Made by a program: the position numbers and the translations under genes. This document shows positions 33,654 through 42,141 of a stretch of 64,000 bases of DNA, piece by piece (within the stretch, counting starts at the first letter, position 1; every line of letters begins with the position of its first letter). Origin of the DNA: Cyanobacteria bacterium CYA (GTDB lineage Bacteria > Planctomycetota > Phycisphaerae > Phycisphaerales > UBA1924). A model generated the notes under the pieces. It was not told the DNA's origin and searched no databases. It worked only from the letters and a program-made list of their open reading frames with translations. The stretch covers positions 25,524 to 89,523 of the forward strand of contig RHKP01000020.1 of assembly GCA_008363215.1 (NCBI GenBank), read 5' to 3'.

Positions 33654-35015
33654 ATGTCTGACCCGGATCGTCAGGTCTGGAATGCCCTTCTCTCCTACCT
33701 CCGCCGTAACCACCTCCCCGTCTGGAGACAGTGGTTCGATGAACTGGAACCCCTGGGCATCAACTCCGGGGCCATGCTCATCCGTGCCCGCTCCGATGTC
33801 CACCGCGACTACCTCCGTCGCGACTGCCTCGAAGCCTTCAACGACGCCCTCTGCACCGTCACCAGCCAACTTCTGGCCGTCCGCTTCCTCGGACCCAAGG
33901 ATCCCGGGCCTGTCGCAACCACCAACGGCACCCCGCCCGCGCCCACCGAGGCCTATTCCCCAAGTCAGGCCGAACTGGCCTCCCGTCCCGACGCCCTGAC
34001 CATCAACCCCGACTACGGGTTCGAAAACTTCGTCGTCGGCCCGAACAATCGCCTCGCCCACGCCGCTGCGGTGGCTGTCTCTGACAACCCGGGGCAGGCA
34101 TACAACCCGCTCTTCATCCACGGCGACGTAGGACTCGGGAAAACCCACCTGCTTCAGGCCATCTGCCTCAAGATCAAGCAGGCCCGCCCTGAATCGGTGA
34201 TGCACTACATCTCCTGCGACGGGTTCATCAACGACTTCATGCACTCCGTCCAGTCCGGGCGAATGGGCGCCTTTCGGCACCGCTTCCGTGACGTCGACGT
34301 GCTCGTGATCGACGACATCCACTTCCTGGCCAAACGAGACCGCACTCAGGAGGAGTTCTTCCACACCTTCAATACGCTCTATCAGGCCCGCAAACAGATC
34401 GTGCTCAGTTGCGATGCCCCGCCCGAGGAAATTCCCGATCTTGAAGATCGGCTGGTCAGTCGCTTCAACTGGGGGTTGGTGACCAAGATCGACGCCCCGT
34501 GCTACGAGACGCGCGTCGCCATCGTCAAGTCCAAGGCCGAGATACGGCACATGCCCCTGCCCGATGACGTGGCGTGCTACATCGCTGCCCAGATCGATTC
34601 CAACATCCGTGAACTCGAGGGCGCGATCATCAAGATCCAGATCCTCGCCAGCGTCGAGGCCCGCGAGATTGACCTTGACCTGGCGCGGGCGGCACTCGGC
34701 GAGTCCCCTCAACGGGTTGGTAAACGACCCTCCGTCGACGCCATCATCAACGTGGTCACCGACTTCTACTCGGTGAAGCGCACTGACCTGCTGGGCAAGC
34801 GCCGGCACAAATCCATCAGCCTCCCGCGGCAGGTCTGCATGTACCTGGCGCGCAAGGAAACCTCACATTCACTTGAGGAAATTGGTGCCCACTTCGGGGG
34901 GCGAGATCACACAACGGTAATGCACGCCGTGCGGACCATCGAGTCGAAGGCACACGACGATGTGCAGTTCGCCTCGGTGGTGCAGTCGTTGATGCGGTCA
35001 CTCCGGGATGAGTGA
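33654..35015 (+). CDS. dnaA: chromosomal replication initiator protein DnaA
   Basis: A 453-residue protein; GAGG lies 9-10 nt before the ATG. Domain I is at 1-85 (VWNALLSYLRRNHLPVWRQW shared), followed by a short linker (86-112). Domain III has Walker A GDVGLGKTH (157-165) and Walker B VIDDIH (218-223), with EDRLVSRFNWGL as sensor/box VII region. Domain IV ends with the DnaA-box-binding signature GGRDHTTVMH (415-424). The ATP-bound form opens oriC. In this window dnaA is not next to dnaN; the flanks are an RNase Z-like gene and mutM. Probable DnaA boxes follow its stop codon. Confidence 0.95.
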   Translation: MSDPDRQVWNALLSYLRRNHLPVWRQWFDELEPLGINSGAMLIRARSDVHRDYLRRDCLEAFNDALCTVTSQLLAVRFLGPKDPGPVATTNGTPPAPTEAYSPSQAELASRPDALTINPDYGFENFVVGPNNRLAHAAAVAVSDNPGQAYNPLFIHGDVGLGKTHLLQAICLKIKQARPESVMHYISCDGFINDFMHSVQSGRMGAFRHRFRDVDVLVIDDIHFLAKRDRTQEEFFHTFNTLYQARKQIVLSCDAPPEEIPDLEDRLVSRFNWGLVTKIDAPCYETRVAIVKSKAEIRHMPLPDDVACYIAAQIDSNIRELEGAIIKIQILASVEAREIDLDLARAALGESPQRVGKRPSVDAIINVVTDFYSVKRTDLLGKRRHKSISLPRQVCMYLARKETSHSLEEIGAHFGGRDHTTVMHAVRTIESKAHDDVQFASVVQSLMRSLRDE

Positions 35016-35405
35016 GCGGACGGACCTCCATCTGCAACCAATGCACAACTCTGTGTTTGTGCAGGAGGCGTGGACAACCTCACGAGGGGGTGCCCCTGGG
35101 TCGGCAGGGAAGGGCATTGAGGACCTTGAAGACCGGGTCTTGCTCGCGGAAACTTCATCCGGCAGTGTGGAAGAGCGACACGTAAGCGCCAGCCAATCCA
35201 CTGATGTGTGTTGCTGTAAATCAAGTCTCTATAAGGGTTTGGGTGCTTTGTCGCGGGCTTGTCCACCTTGCGCCAAGGCTCAATTCGACGACGAACTCCT
35301 CAATTCTTCAATTGAAGATCCGTGAGGCGTGGGCCACCTCCCCTCTGGCCAGGTGCGTCACTCTTCGAAAAAATCCCAAGCCTCGATTGTGGAAAACGTG
35401 GTGCG
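35016..35405. other. probable replication origin region (oriC)
   Basis: This is a 390-bp non-coding stretch between dnaA and mutM. DnaA-box-like 9-mers are: 35069-35077 (minus, TTGTCCACG), 35166-35174 (minus, TCTTCCACA), 35259-35267 (plus, TTGTCCACC) and 35388-35396 (minus, TTTTCCACA), compared with the consensus TTATCCACA. An AT-richer block (CCTCAATTCTTCAATTGAAG, 35297-35316) lies between the last two and could unwind. No coding frame was supported. Confidence 0.6.
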
Positions 35406-35410
35406 GGAGT

Positions 35411-36277
35411 TCACCCAATCGCTGCTTGGCAAGTCGGGCAGAACACTGTGCCACGCTGCGCAACAACGATGCGCTCGAGCGTCGTCCCGCAGCGGGGGCA
35501 GGGTCTGCCAGCACGGGCATACACCCGGTGGCGCATCTGGTAATCGCCGGCATGGCCGTGGACGGAACGGAAGTCGCGGATGCTCGAGCCGCCGGAGCGA
35601 ACCGCGGCCCGGAGCACGCGGCGGATGCTCAGGGCCAGGCGCGCGATGCTCTCCGGAGGGAGAATCGCTGCGGGTGTGCAGGGGTGAACCCCGGAGTCAA
35701 AGAGAGATTCGTCGGCGTAGATGTTTCCGACTCCGGCGAGGGCTCGCTGGTCGAGCAACAAAGCCTTGATGGCGCGGTGCGATCCATCGCAGGCTCGGGC
35801 CAGGTCTGCTGCGCGCAGCCGAAGCGCATCAGGCCCAAGGGTGCTCCAGCGGACGGCCATCAGGTCATCAACGTCGGCGTGCGCACCGATGAGTCCGAAG
35901 CGGCGCGGGTCAGAGAAGGCCAGGCGCGAGCCGTCGTCCAGCGTCCAGACGATGTGCTCGTGCGGGCGAGGCAGATCGGTGAGGCTGAGTCCGCCGGTCA
36001 TGCCCAGTTGCACACACAGGGCCGGGCCTTCGGTGCTGACGATGCCCAGTTGTTTACCCCGGCGTTCGATGCGTTCGATGGTGCAGCCCTGAAGGAGCAG
36101 TCGGCGCTGCAGCCGTGCGGGCGGCGCCCGGCATCGCGAGCGTGTGATGCCGGCCGGTGGATCGCCCGGCATGGCGATCACGGATCGGGTCCGCACGTCG
36201 ACGCGGCGCACGATGCGGCCCGCAACGGTCGGCAAGAGTGCCAGACGGATGCTCTCGACCTCGGGCAGTTCAGGCAC
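35411..36277 (-). CDS. mutM: formamidopyrimidine-DNA glycosylase
   Basis: A 288-residue protein from GTG 36277, so that the mature chain begins with the catalytic proline and PELPEVE (2-8). The beta-hairpin lysine (RRGKQLGIV), QLGMTG, SDPRRFGLI, the helix-two-turns-helix GVGNIYADE and a C-terminal zinc finger (CPRCG...CPTCQ) are all present. It removes oxidised purines such as 8-oxoguanine. It overlaps tadA by 8 nt, placing it third in a tatC-tadA-mutM operon that ends beside oriC. Confidence 0.95.
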   Translation of the reverse strand: MPELPEVESIRLALLPTVAGRIVRRVDVRTRSVIAMPGDPPAGITRSRCRAPPARLQRRLLLQGCTIERIERRGKQLGIVSTEGPALCVQLGMTGGLSLTDLPRPHEHIVWTLDDGSRLAFSDPRRFGLIGAHADVDDLMAVRWSTLGPDALRLRAADLARACDGSHRAIKALLLDQRALAGVGNIYADESLFDSGVHPCTPAAILPPESIARLALSIRRVLRAAVRSGGSSIRDFRSVHGHAGDYQMRHRVYARAGRPCPRCGTTLERIVVAQRGTVFCPTCQAAIG

Positions 36278-36740
36278 GGCGGAGGTTCCGGAAGAAATCT
36301 GAGAGCAGCGAGGCGCAGGGCTCTTCCATGACTCCGGGCAAGACCTCGGCTCGGTGGTTGAGCCTGTGGTCTTCGAGCAGGCGGTGGAGGGTGCGTACGG
36401 CGCCGGCCTTGGGATCGGCGGCCCCGTAGACCACGCGCCCGACGCGGGCGTTGACGATGGCGCCTGCACACATGGCGCAGGGCTCCAGCGTGACCGCCAG
36501 CGAGAAGTCATTGAGGCGCCAGTCGCCCAGTCGACGGCAGGCGCGGCGGAGGGCTTCAAACTCGGCGTGCCCGGCTGGGTCGCGATCGCGCTCGCGCCGG
36601 TTGGAGGCCTGGGCGTAGACGTCTCCGCTCGCCGAGTGGTAGATGACAGCGCCGACGGGAACCTCCCCGAGGTCGGCGGCCTGGCGAGCCAGTTCGATGG
36701 CGCGGGCCATCATCGCAAGATCAAGGTCAGTCGGCGACAT
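36270..36740 (-). CDS. tadA: tRNA-specific adenosine deaminase
   Basis: A 156-residue cytidine-deaminase-fold protein. The zinc site is H58-A-E60 and P87-C88-A-M-C91 (PCAMC). GEVPVGAVIY at the start and GRVVYGAADPKAGAV are TadA signatures. It deaminates A34 to inosine in tRNA-Arg(ACG), needed to read CGN arginine codons. Its start lies within the end of tatC (14-nt overlap). Confidence 0.93.
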   Translation of the reverse strand: MSPTDLDLAMMARAIELARQAADLGEVPVGAVIYHSASGDVYAQASNRRERDRDPAGHAEFEALRRACRRLGDWRLNDFSLAVTLEPCAMCAGAIVNARVGRVVYGAADPKAGAVRTLHRLLEDHRLNHRAEVLPGVMEEPCASLLSDFFRNLRRA

Positions 36741-37707
36741 TGCCCTCCTTGCGCGTGCCGGCGACGCGGTCGGCCGGGAGCACGACCAGCAGGATCATGC
36801 CCAGTTCGAAGAGCAGATAGAGGGGAATGGCCATGAGAAGCATAGAGAGCGGGTCGGCCGGGGTGAGGAGGGCGCCCAGGACGGCGCAGACGGCGCAGAC
36901 ATGGCGTCGATAGCGGGCCAGAGTCTGGCGATCGATGATCCCCGCCCAGCCGAGCAGGAGGACGACGATGGGCATCTGGAACGCCACGCCGAACGCCAGC
37001 GCGAAGTTAAGGAGCATCTTGACGTACTCGCTGATGCGGTATTGCTGGAGAACGCCGGCGGTGCTGGACAGTTCGGCGCCGACGATGACAGGCCGTTCGT
37101 TTTCGGTGCCGATGCAGAAGCGTACCTGTCGGAGGGCGGTGTTGATCCACTCCTGTCCGACGACGGGGTCGACGGGGTCGTGGTCGAGGACGGCCACGGA
37201 GGTGAGGGTGACGCCCTCCGGGAGTGGCCCGACGGCAATGTCCATCTTGCCCAGGGTCGAGCCGAAGTTGACGAGGAAAGCGAGAACGACGGGGAGGATG
37301 ACGAAGTAGAAGAAGGCGACGCCGACAAAGGTGAGCAGGGCGCTCATGGGGACGAGCAGGTAGGCAAAGCGTCGTTCGGCGGCGTAGAGGCCCGGGGAGA
37401 CGAACTTCCAGAGGTGGTAGACGATCCACGGGGCGCCGGCGAGGATGGTGACGACGAGGACGACGCGAAAGTACGTGCCAAAGGCCTCGAAAGGGCCGGT
37501 GGCCAGCAGGGCGGAGGGCTGGTTGGCGGCCCGGAGGGACGCGCGGATCGGGTCCATCAGCAGGCCCAAGAGAGGTCGCCCGACTCCCATGGCCACGAAG
37601 AAGATGGGCAGTATGCCGGCAATGGCGAGGAGGAGTCGCCGGCGGAGTTCGTCGAGGTGGTCCCCGAAGGACATGACGGCCAGGGGATTATCGGAATCGG
37701 TGCTCAA
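36727..37707 (-). CDS. tatC: Sec-independent protein translocase subunit TatC
   Basis: A 326-residue protein. It starts at TTG 37707, or possibly at ATG 37674 (MSFGDHLDELRRRL). The N-terminal SFGDHLDELRRRLL motif is the twin-arginine signal recognition surface. Six membrane helices are visible (IAGILPIFFVAMG; YFRVVLVVTILAGAPWIVY; LLTFVGVAFFYFVILPVVLAF; then three more, including FQMPIVVLLLGWAGI). An insertion of about 60 residues between helices 3 and 5 (GTENERPVIVGAEL) is larger than in E. coli TatC. The gene probably exports proteins such as the oxidoreductase at 1-653. TatA/B genes are not here. Confidence 0.92.
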   Translation of the reverse strand: MSTDSDNPLAVMSFGDHLDELRRRLLLAIAGILPIFFVAMGVGRPLLGLLMDPIRASLRAANQPSALLATGPFEAFGTYFRVVLVVTILAGAPWIVYHLWKFVSPGLYAAERRFAYLLVPMSALLTFVGVAFFYFVILPVVLAFLVNFGSTLGKMDIAVGPLPEGVTLTSVAVLDHDPVDPVVGQEWINTALRQVRFCIGTENERPVIVGAELSSTAGVLQQYRISEYVKMLLNFALAFGVAFQMPIVVLLLGWAGIIDRQTLARYRRHVCAVCAVLGALLTPADPLSMLLMAIPLYLLFELGMILLVVLPADRVAGTRKEGNVAD

Positions 37708-37808
37708 TTTCGGCTCGCGTTCTCTCAGGAGAGCATAGAAGGGCGCGGGGGCGTGACGGACGGGGAGGGGGCGCGCATCTCAGTGTGGGAAAGCCCGGAA
37801 GGCAGAGT

Positions 37809-38402
37809 GTGAACGAACAGGCACTGACCGAAACCCGGGACGAACTGGCTGCGGCGATGCGCGGCAACCAAGACGCGCTGCGCGCGGTGTGGCGATCCCA
37901 CCGAGCGTGGGTGGCGGCGATCTTGCTGGCCCACAAGCCCCGCGAGAGCGAACTGGAGGACTTGCTCCAGACGGTGGCGCTGACCTTGGTCCGGCGGATC
38001 GGGGACGTGCGGGACGAGGGGGCGTTTCGATCGTGGCTTCGGACGGTGGCGATCAACGTGGCCCGGGCCGCGGGTCGGAAACAGGCGACCGAGCGGCGGG
38101 CTCGTCTGCGGCTGGCGGATCGGTGCCAGGTGGAGTGCGCCGAGGCGGGGGTGGGGCAGGATGGGCGATCGATGCTGGATCTGGCGCGCCAGTTGCCCGA
38201 CGGGTATAGCGAGCCGCTGCTGCTGCGGTGTGTCAAGGGTATGAGTTACCGCGAAATTTCCAAAGTGCTGGAGTTGCCCGAAACCACGATCGAAACGCGC
38301 ATCGCGCGGGGGCGGCGCATGCTGCGCGAACTGGCCACCCGTCGTGAGGCGGCCGGAGGGGTGGAATCGGGCGCGGCGCTCGAGGGGGTGACCGATGTGT
38401 GA
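37809..38402 (+). CDS. ECF-type RNA polymerase sigma factor
   Basis: A 197-residue protein from GTG 37809 with GGAAGG 5 nt upstream. Region 2 is recognisable in SELEDLLQTVALTLVRRI and FRSWLRTVAINVARAAGRK, the -10 recognition helix. Region 4 is the helix-turn-helix MSYREISKVLELPETTIETR followed by RGRRMLRELA. There is no region 3, as in ECF factors. The stop overlaps the ATG of a membrane protein with an anti-sigma layout. The regulon is unknown. Confidence 0.9.
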   Translation: MNEQALTETRDELAAAMRGNQDALRAVWRSHRAWVAAILLAHKPRESELEDLLQTVALTLVRRIGDVRDEGAFRSWLRTVAINVARAAGRKQATERRARLRLADRCQVECAEAGVGQDGRSMLDLARQLPDGYSEPLLLRCVKGMSYREISKVLELPETTIETRIARGRRMLRELATRREAAGGVESGAALEGVTDV

Positions 38403-39033
38403 AACGTGTTCAACACGCGACCTGCTGATCAGCCGCGTGATCGACGGGCGCGCCGGCGGGGGTGACTGGCAGTCGCTGCGGGCGCTGGCTCAGAGCGACC
38501 CGGACGTGTGGCAGGATCTCGAAGAAACACAGCAGATGCACGAATCACTCAGCGCCGAGGTCGAGCGGGCCTGCGCTGTAGCCGAGTGCGTCGAGTTGGA
38601 CGCGCATCAGCATCAGGCGGGCTTGTCGCGGCGGCTGTCGATCGCGGGGGCGTGGGGCGGGTGGCTCGCGGCAGCGGCGGTGGGGCTGGCGTGGACGGTC
38701 GGCGTGCCGCTGGGGACGGACGGTTCGAGCGTGGTCGGCTCGGTGGTGCCGGCGCCGGGGCCGGAGTACGTGCGAATCGACACGCCGGAGGACGCGCTGC
38801 GGACCTATCTGGATCGCGGGCGCGACGACGGGAGCGTGCTGGGGCAGGTGTCGGATCCGCGCGTGCTCGAGACGCGGGCGCTGCCCGACGGCTCGGGCGT
38901 CGAGGTGTTGTATGTGCGGGAAATCGTGGAGCGGCGCCTGATTGAGCAGGTTTTCAGGCTCAGCCAGGATGAGGCGGGCAATGTGAGGCCGGTGCAGGTG
39001 CGGATCACGCAGGAATCGGATCATCCGTTCTGA
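38395..39033 (+). CDS. putative membrane anti-sigma factor
   Basis: A 212-residue protein coupled to the sigma gene (8-nt overlap). The N-terminus (MCETCSTRDLLISRVIDGRA) has a CxxC and the short helical layout of sigma-binding domains, but not the full HxxxCxxC zinc anti-sigma motif. One membrane helix lies at about 85-105 (GGWLAAAAVGLAWTVGVPLG). The exported part has alternating beta strands (VEVLYVREIVERRLIEQVFRL). Position and topology support the assignment; sequence alone does not prove it. Confidence 0.6.
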   Translation: MCETCSTRDLLISRVIDGRAGGGDWQSLRALAQSDPDVWQDLEETQQMHESLSAEVERACAVAECVELDAHQHQAGLSRRLSIAGAWGGWLAAAAVGLAWTVGVPLGTDGSSVVGSVVPAPGPEYVRIDTPEDALRTYLDRGRDDGSVLGQVSDPRVLETRALPDGSGVEVLYVREIVERRLIEQVFRLSQDEAGNVRPVQVRITQESDHPF

Positions 39034-39099
39034 AGAGGCGACGGGACCGACGGGTGGGCGCATCCTCGATAGTTGAGGCAACACAACAGGAGGCCGGCA

Positions 39100-40341
39100 A
39101 TGAAAGGTCAAGTGATCGGGTGTGCGGCGGTGGTGAGTCTGGCGGGGATGTCGACGGCTTGTCCGCCGGGCGAGTGCCAGGAGCAGGTCATCGAGGCACC
39201 GGGCGGCGCGGTGACCTGGGCGGGCATCGACGTGGCGTTGGCCGGCGATGCATCACCGGGGCTGGCGCAAGGGATCGCGTTTGTGACCGATGACCAGGAC
39301 TCGGTCCAGATTTCGGTGTTCAACAACGAGATCAAGGTCATGCGCAACGGCAAGCCGGTGCCGGCCGACCACGTGCAGCACGATGACGGCGTGGTCAGGA
39401 TTCTCGATGACAACGGGCAGGTGGTCAGCGAGATCGAGGTTGCGTTGCCGACCGACGCGGGGCAGTGGAAAGAGGCGCTTACCGTGTTCGAGCAGCCGGC
39501 CGAGCACCCACCGGTGATGCTGGGGATCACGATGGGCGAGCCGGACGAGGCGTTGCGTGCGCACCTCGGGCTGGGCGATCGGCAGGTGATCATGCTGGAC
39601 CACGTGATGGACGGGCTGCCGGCCGCCGAAGCGGGGCTGAAGCGCTTCGACATCATCGTGGCGATCGAAGGCTCGGACGACGGCGTGAGCCCGTCGAAAC
39701 TGCTGGATGTGCTCAAGGGCAAGCAGCCGGGGGACGAGTTGAAGTTGCGCATCCTGCGCGGCGGGCAGAAGGAGACCTATGCGGTCAAGTTGCGGGCGTA
39801 TGACGACGCGGCGCTGAGTTCCGGCGAGTCGGCGCCCGCGGCCGGCGAGTTGCTCGACCTGATACCCAGGATCGTGACGGTTCCCTCGGCCCCGACGGCG
39901 CCGGCGATACCGGGCGTTCCGGCTGCGCCCGCGGCGCCATCGATCGACGTGGAAGGCATCCTCAACAAGTTGCGCCAGCAGGGGCTGAGCGACTCGCAGA
40001 TCGACACGATCAAGAAGACGCTCCGCCAGAGTATTGCGCAGAGCAGGCAGGTGGAGATCATGCGTGGCCCGCAGGGGAACATGATTATCAAGGGCCCGGA
40101 CGGGCAGACGCGAATGATCGAAATTCCCGACGCATGGAGCGACGGCAAGACGGCGATGGAATGGCGTGAGCGGGCGCTGCGTGCCGCCCCGGACCGTGCG
40201 GGCATCGAAGAGCGGCTCAGCGCGATGGAGAAGCGCCTGGACGAGATGACCACAAAGATGGACGAGCGCCTGGAGCGCGTGCTGCACCGTGTGGAGCAAC
40301 TGACCGAGCAGTTGGAGCGGCGCATCCACGACGACGGATGA
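39100..40341 (+). CDS. exported PDZ-domain protein with coiled-coil tail
   Basis: A 413-residue protein; AGGAGG lies 6 nt before the ATG. The signal region (MKGQVIGCAAVVSLAGMSTAC) could be a lipobox. A beta-rich domain of about 110 residues comes first, then a PDZ domain (GLPAAEAGLKRFDIIVAIEG, LKGKQPGDELKLRILRGG). A Pro/Ala linker and a long charged helix follow (SAMEKRLDEMTTKMDERLER and so on). There is no protease domain, unlike HtrA. It follows the sigma/anti-sigma pair by 66 bp and could sense or relay an envelope signal; that role is inferred from context. Confidence 0.8.
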   Translation: MKGQVIGCAAVVSLAGMSTACPPGECQEQVIEAPGGAVTWAGIDVALAGDASPGLAQGIAFVTDDQDSVQISVFNNEIKVMRNGKPVPADHVQHDDGVVRILDDNGQVVSEIEVALPTDAGQWKEALTVFEQPAEHPPVMLGITMGEPDEALRAHLGLGDRQVIMLDHVMDGLPAAEAGLKRFDIIVAIEGSDDGVSPSKLLDVLKGKQPGDELKLRILRGGQKETYAVKLRAYDDAALSSGESAPAAGELLDLIPRIVTVPSAPTAPAIPGVPAAPAAPSIDVEGILNKLRQQGLSDSQIDTIKKTLRQSIAQSRQVEIMRGPQGNMIIKGPDGQTRMIEIPDAWSDGKTAMEWRERALRAAPDRAGIEERLSAMEKRLDEMTTKMDERLERVLHRVEQLTEQLERRIHDDG

Positions 40342-40470
40342 AAGCCCCTTCGCGGGAACCCCTTCATGGCCGGCGGGCGCTTGAACCAGGCCTCGCCCGG
40401 CATCGGATCGGCGTTGGCGCACGGACCCTGCGCCGACGCCGGTCTGTCTTTCCCCGGCGCGCCAGTGTGG

Positions 40471-40476
40471 TATGAT
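40471..40476 (+). promoter_or_regulatory. -10 box for the MoxR gene, leaderless spacing
   Basis: TATGAT ends 6 nt before the ATG at 40483. No Shine-Dalgarno sequence is present in the gap or just upstream. Confidence 0.5.
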
Positions 40477-40482
40477 CCGACC

Positions 40483-41538
40483 ATGCCCAGCCCCCCGGAA
40501 CTTCCAAGCATCGCTCAGGTTCGGGAGATGCACGATCGACTTTGTGGGGAGATCCACAAGGTGATCGTCGGGCAGGACGAGGTGGTCGAGCAGATCCTCA
40601 CGTGCGTGTTCTGTCGGGGGCATGCGTTGCTGGTGGGCGTGCCCGGGCTGGCCAAGACGTTGTTGATTTCCACCATTGCCGGCGCGCTGACGCTTGAGTT
40701 CAACCGCATCCAGTTCACCCCGGACCTGATGCCCAGCGACATCACCGGGACCGAGGTGATCGAAGAGGACAAGGCGACCGGACAGCGGCGTCTGCGCTTT
40801 GTGCGCGGACCGGTGTTCGCCAATGTTGTGCTGGCTGACGAAATCAACCGCACGCCGCCCAAGACGCAGGCGGCGCTGCTCGAGTCGATGCAGGAGCGGC
40901 AGGTGACGGTGGGCGGGGAGCGGCACGAGTTGCCCAGTCCGTTCTTCGTGCTGGCGACACAGAACCCGCTGGAGCAGGAAGGTACGTACCCGCTGCCTGA
41001 GGCGCAGTTGGACCGGTTCATGTATCAGGTGTTGATCCGGTATCCGACGGCCGAGGAAGAACTGGAAGTGATGCGTCGCAGCGCGACCAAGGGCGAGCAG
41101 CAGGTGCAGCGGGTGCTGGACGGGGCGGGGATCGAACAGATACAGCACGTGGTGCGGCGCGTACCGGTGCCGGATTACGTGATGGCGTATGCGCTGCGCC
41201 TGGTGAGGGCCACGCGGGTGACCGAGCCGGAGGGCCGGGCGTTGGCGCCGGCAATCGTGCGTGACTATGTGGCATGGGGCGCGGGCCCGCGGGCGAGCGA
41301 GTATCTCATCCTGGCGGCGCGTGGGCGTGCGTTGCTGTCCGGTTCGCCGCACGTGACGCCCGAGCACATCCGCGAGGTGGCATTGCCGGTGCTGCGTCAC
41401 CGGATCATGACCAACTTCAACGCTGAGGCCGATCAGGTCCGCGCCGACCAGATTGTCGAGGGATTGATGGAGGCAATACCGGTCGAGGGGACCGGGGGCC
41501 GGCAGGCCGCCCAGATGGATGAGGTGATGAAGTCCTGA
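40483..41538 (+). CDS. MoxR-family AAA+ ATPase
   Basis: A 351-residue protein from ATG 40483. Walker A is GVPGLAKT (about 53-60), Walker B is VVLADEINR, and sensor 1 lies in FFVLATQNP, the hallmark of MoxR ATPases; EGTYPLPEAQLDRFM is also diagnostic. The C-terminal lid helices follow (YLILAARGRALLSG). MoxR proteins act as chaperones for metal or cofactor insertion with VWA-domain partners. Usual partners (DUF58, VWA) are not adjacent, but a DUF4175-like protein often found in such operons lies at 56928. It appears monocistronic with a leaderless promoter. Confidence 0.93.
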   Translation: MPSPPELPSIAQVREMHDRLCGEIHKVIVGQDEVVEQILTCVFCRGHALLVGVPGLAKTLLISTIAGALTLEFNRIQFTPDLMPSDITGTEVIEEDKATGQRRLRFVRGPVFANVVLADEINRTPPKTQAALLESMQERQVTVGGERHELPSPFFVLATQNPLEQEGTYPLPEAQLDRFMYQVLIRYPTAEEELEVMRRSATKGEQQVQRVLDGAGIEQIQHVVRRVPVPDYVMAYALRLVRATRVTEPEGRALAPAIVRDYVAWGAGPRASEYLILAARGRALLSGSPHVTPEHIREVALPVLRHRIMTNFNAEADQVRADQIVEGLMEAIPVEGTGGRQAAQMDEVMKS

Positions 41539-41607
41539 GTTCGGCGGTTTGGTGGGTTTCATGGTCCGGGGGGTCGGCAAGGCCGACTGAATACCAGCGA
41601 GGTTGAC

Positions 41608-42105
41608 ATGCTGTCACAGACTTGCGAATACGCGCTGCGGGCGATGGTGTGGCTCGCGTACACCGACGAGGATCTGATGCCCACGTCGTCGCTGGCCGAG
41701 CGCACGGGCGTGCCGTTCAACTACCTGGCCAAGGTGCTTCAGTCGCTGGCGCAGGCCGATCTGATTGTGGGTCGGCGGGGTGTGGGCGGGGGTTATCGGC
41801 TGGCGCGTCCGGCCGAGGAAATCTCCATGCTTGACGTGATCAACGCCATCTCGCCGGTGGAGCGGATCACCGTGTGTCCGCTCGGGCTGGAGGGGCATGG
41901 CACCAACCTGTGCCCGTTGCATAGGCAGTTGGATCTGGCGGCCAAGGCGCTGATTGACACGTTCCAGGGCATCTCATTGTCAGATCTGCTGGACGAGCGG
42001 GAGCACTCGAGGCCGTTGTGTGATGCCGAACTGCTCAAGGAACTTGGGCTGACGCTGGAGGGGCGGACGATTCTGGACAAGAAGAAGGAGTCTGGTGCGT
42101 CCTGA
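41608..42105 (+). CDS. Rrf2-family transcriptional regulator
   Basis: A 165-residue protein with GAGGT just before the ATG. The winged helix-turn-helix (EYALRAMVWLAYTDEDLMPT shared, LAERTGVPFNYLAKVLQ, GVGGGYRLARP) is the Rrf2 signature. Two cysteines in VCPLGLEG and LCPLHRQL and one near SRPLC could bind an iron-sulfur cluster, as in IscR and NsrR. The ligand spacing is not identical to IscR. Targets are unknown; neighbours are moxR and lysS, not iron-sulfur assembly genes. Confidence 0.88.
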   Translation: MLSQTCEYALRAMVWLAYTDEDLMPTSSLAERTGVPFNYLAKVLQSLAQADLIVGRRGVGGGYRLARPAEEISMLDVINAISPVERITVCPLGLEGHGTNLCPLHRQLDLAAKALIDTFQGISLSDLLDEREHSRPLCDAELLKELGLTLEGRTILDKKKESGAS

Positions 42106-42129
42106 GGCAGCCGATCGAGATCTTGGGCG

Positions 42130-42135
42130 TACCAT
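42130..42135 (+). promoter_or_regulatory. -10 box for lysS, leaderless spacing
   Basis: TACCAT ends 6 nt before the GTG at 42142. No Shine-Dalgarno sequence lies between it and the preceding stop at 42105. Confidence 0.5.
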
Positions 42136-42141
42136 GCGGGC

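Noticed and set aside
39253..41580. 775-codon open frame on the minus strand
   Set aside because: Antisense of the PDZ and MoxR genes; low-complexity composition and no motif.
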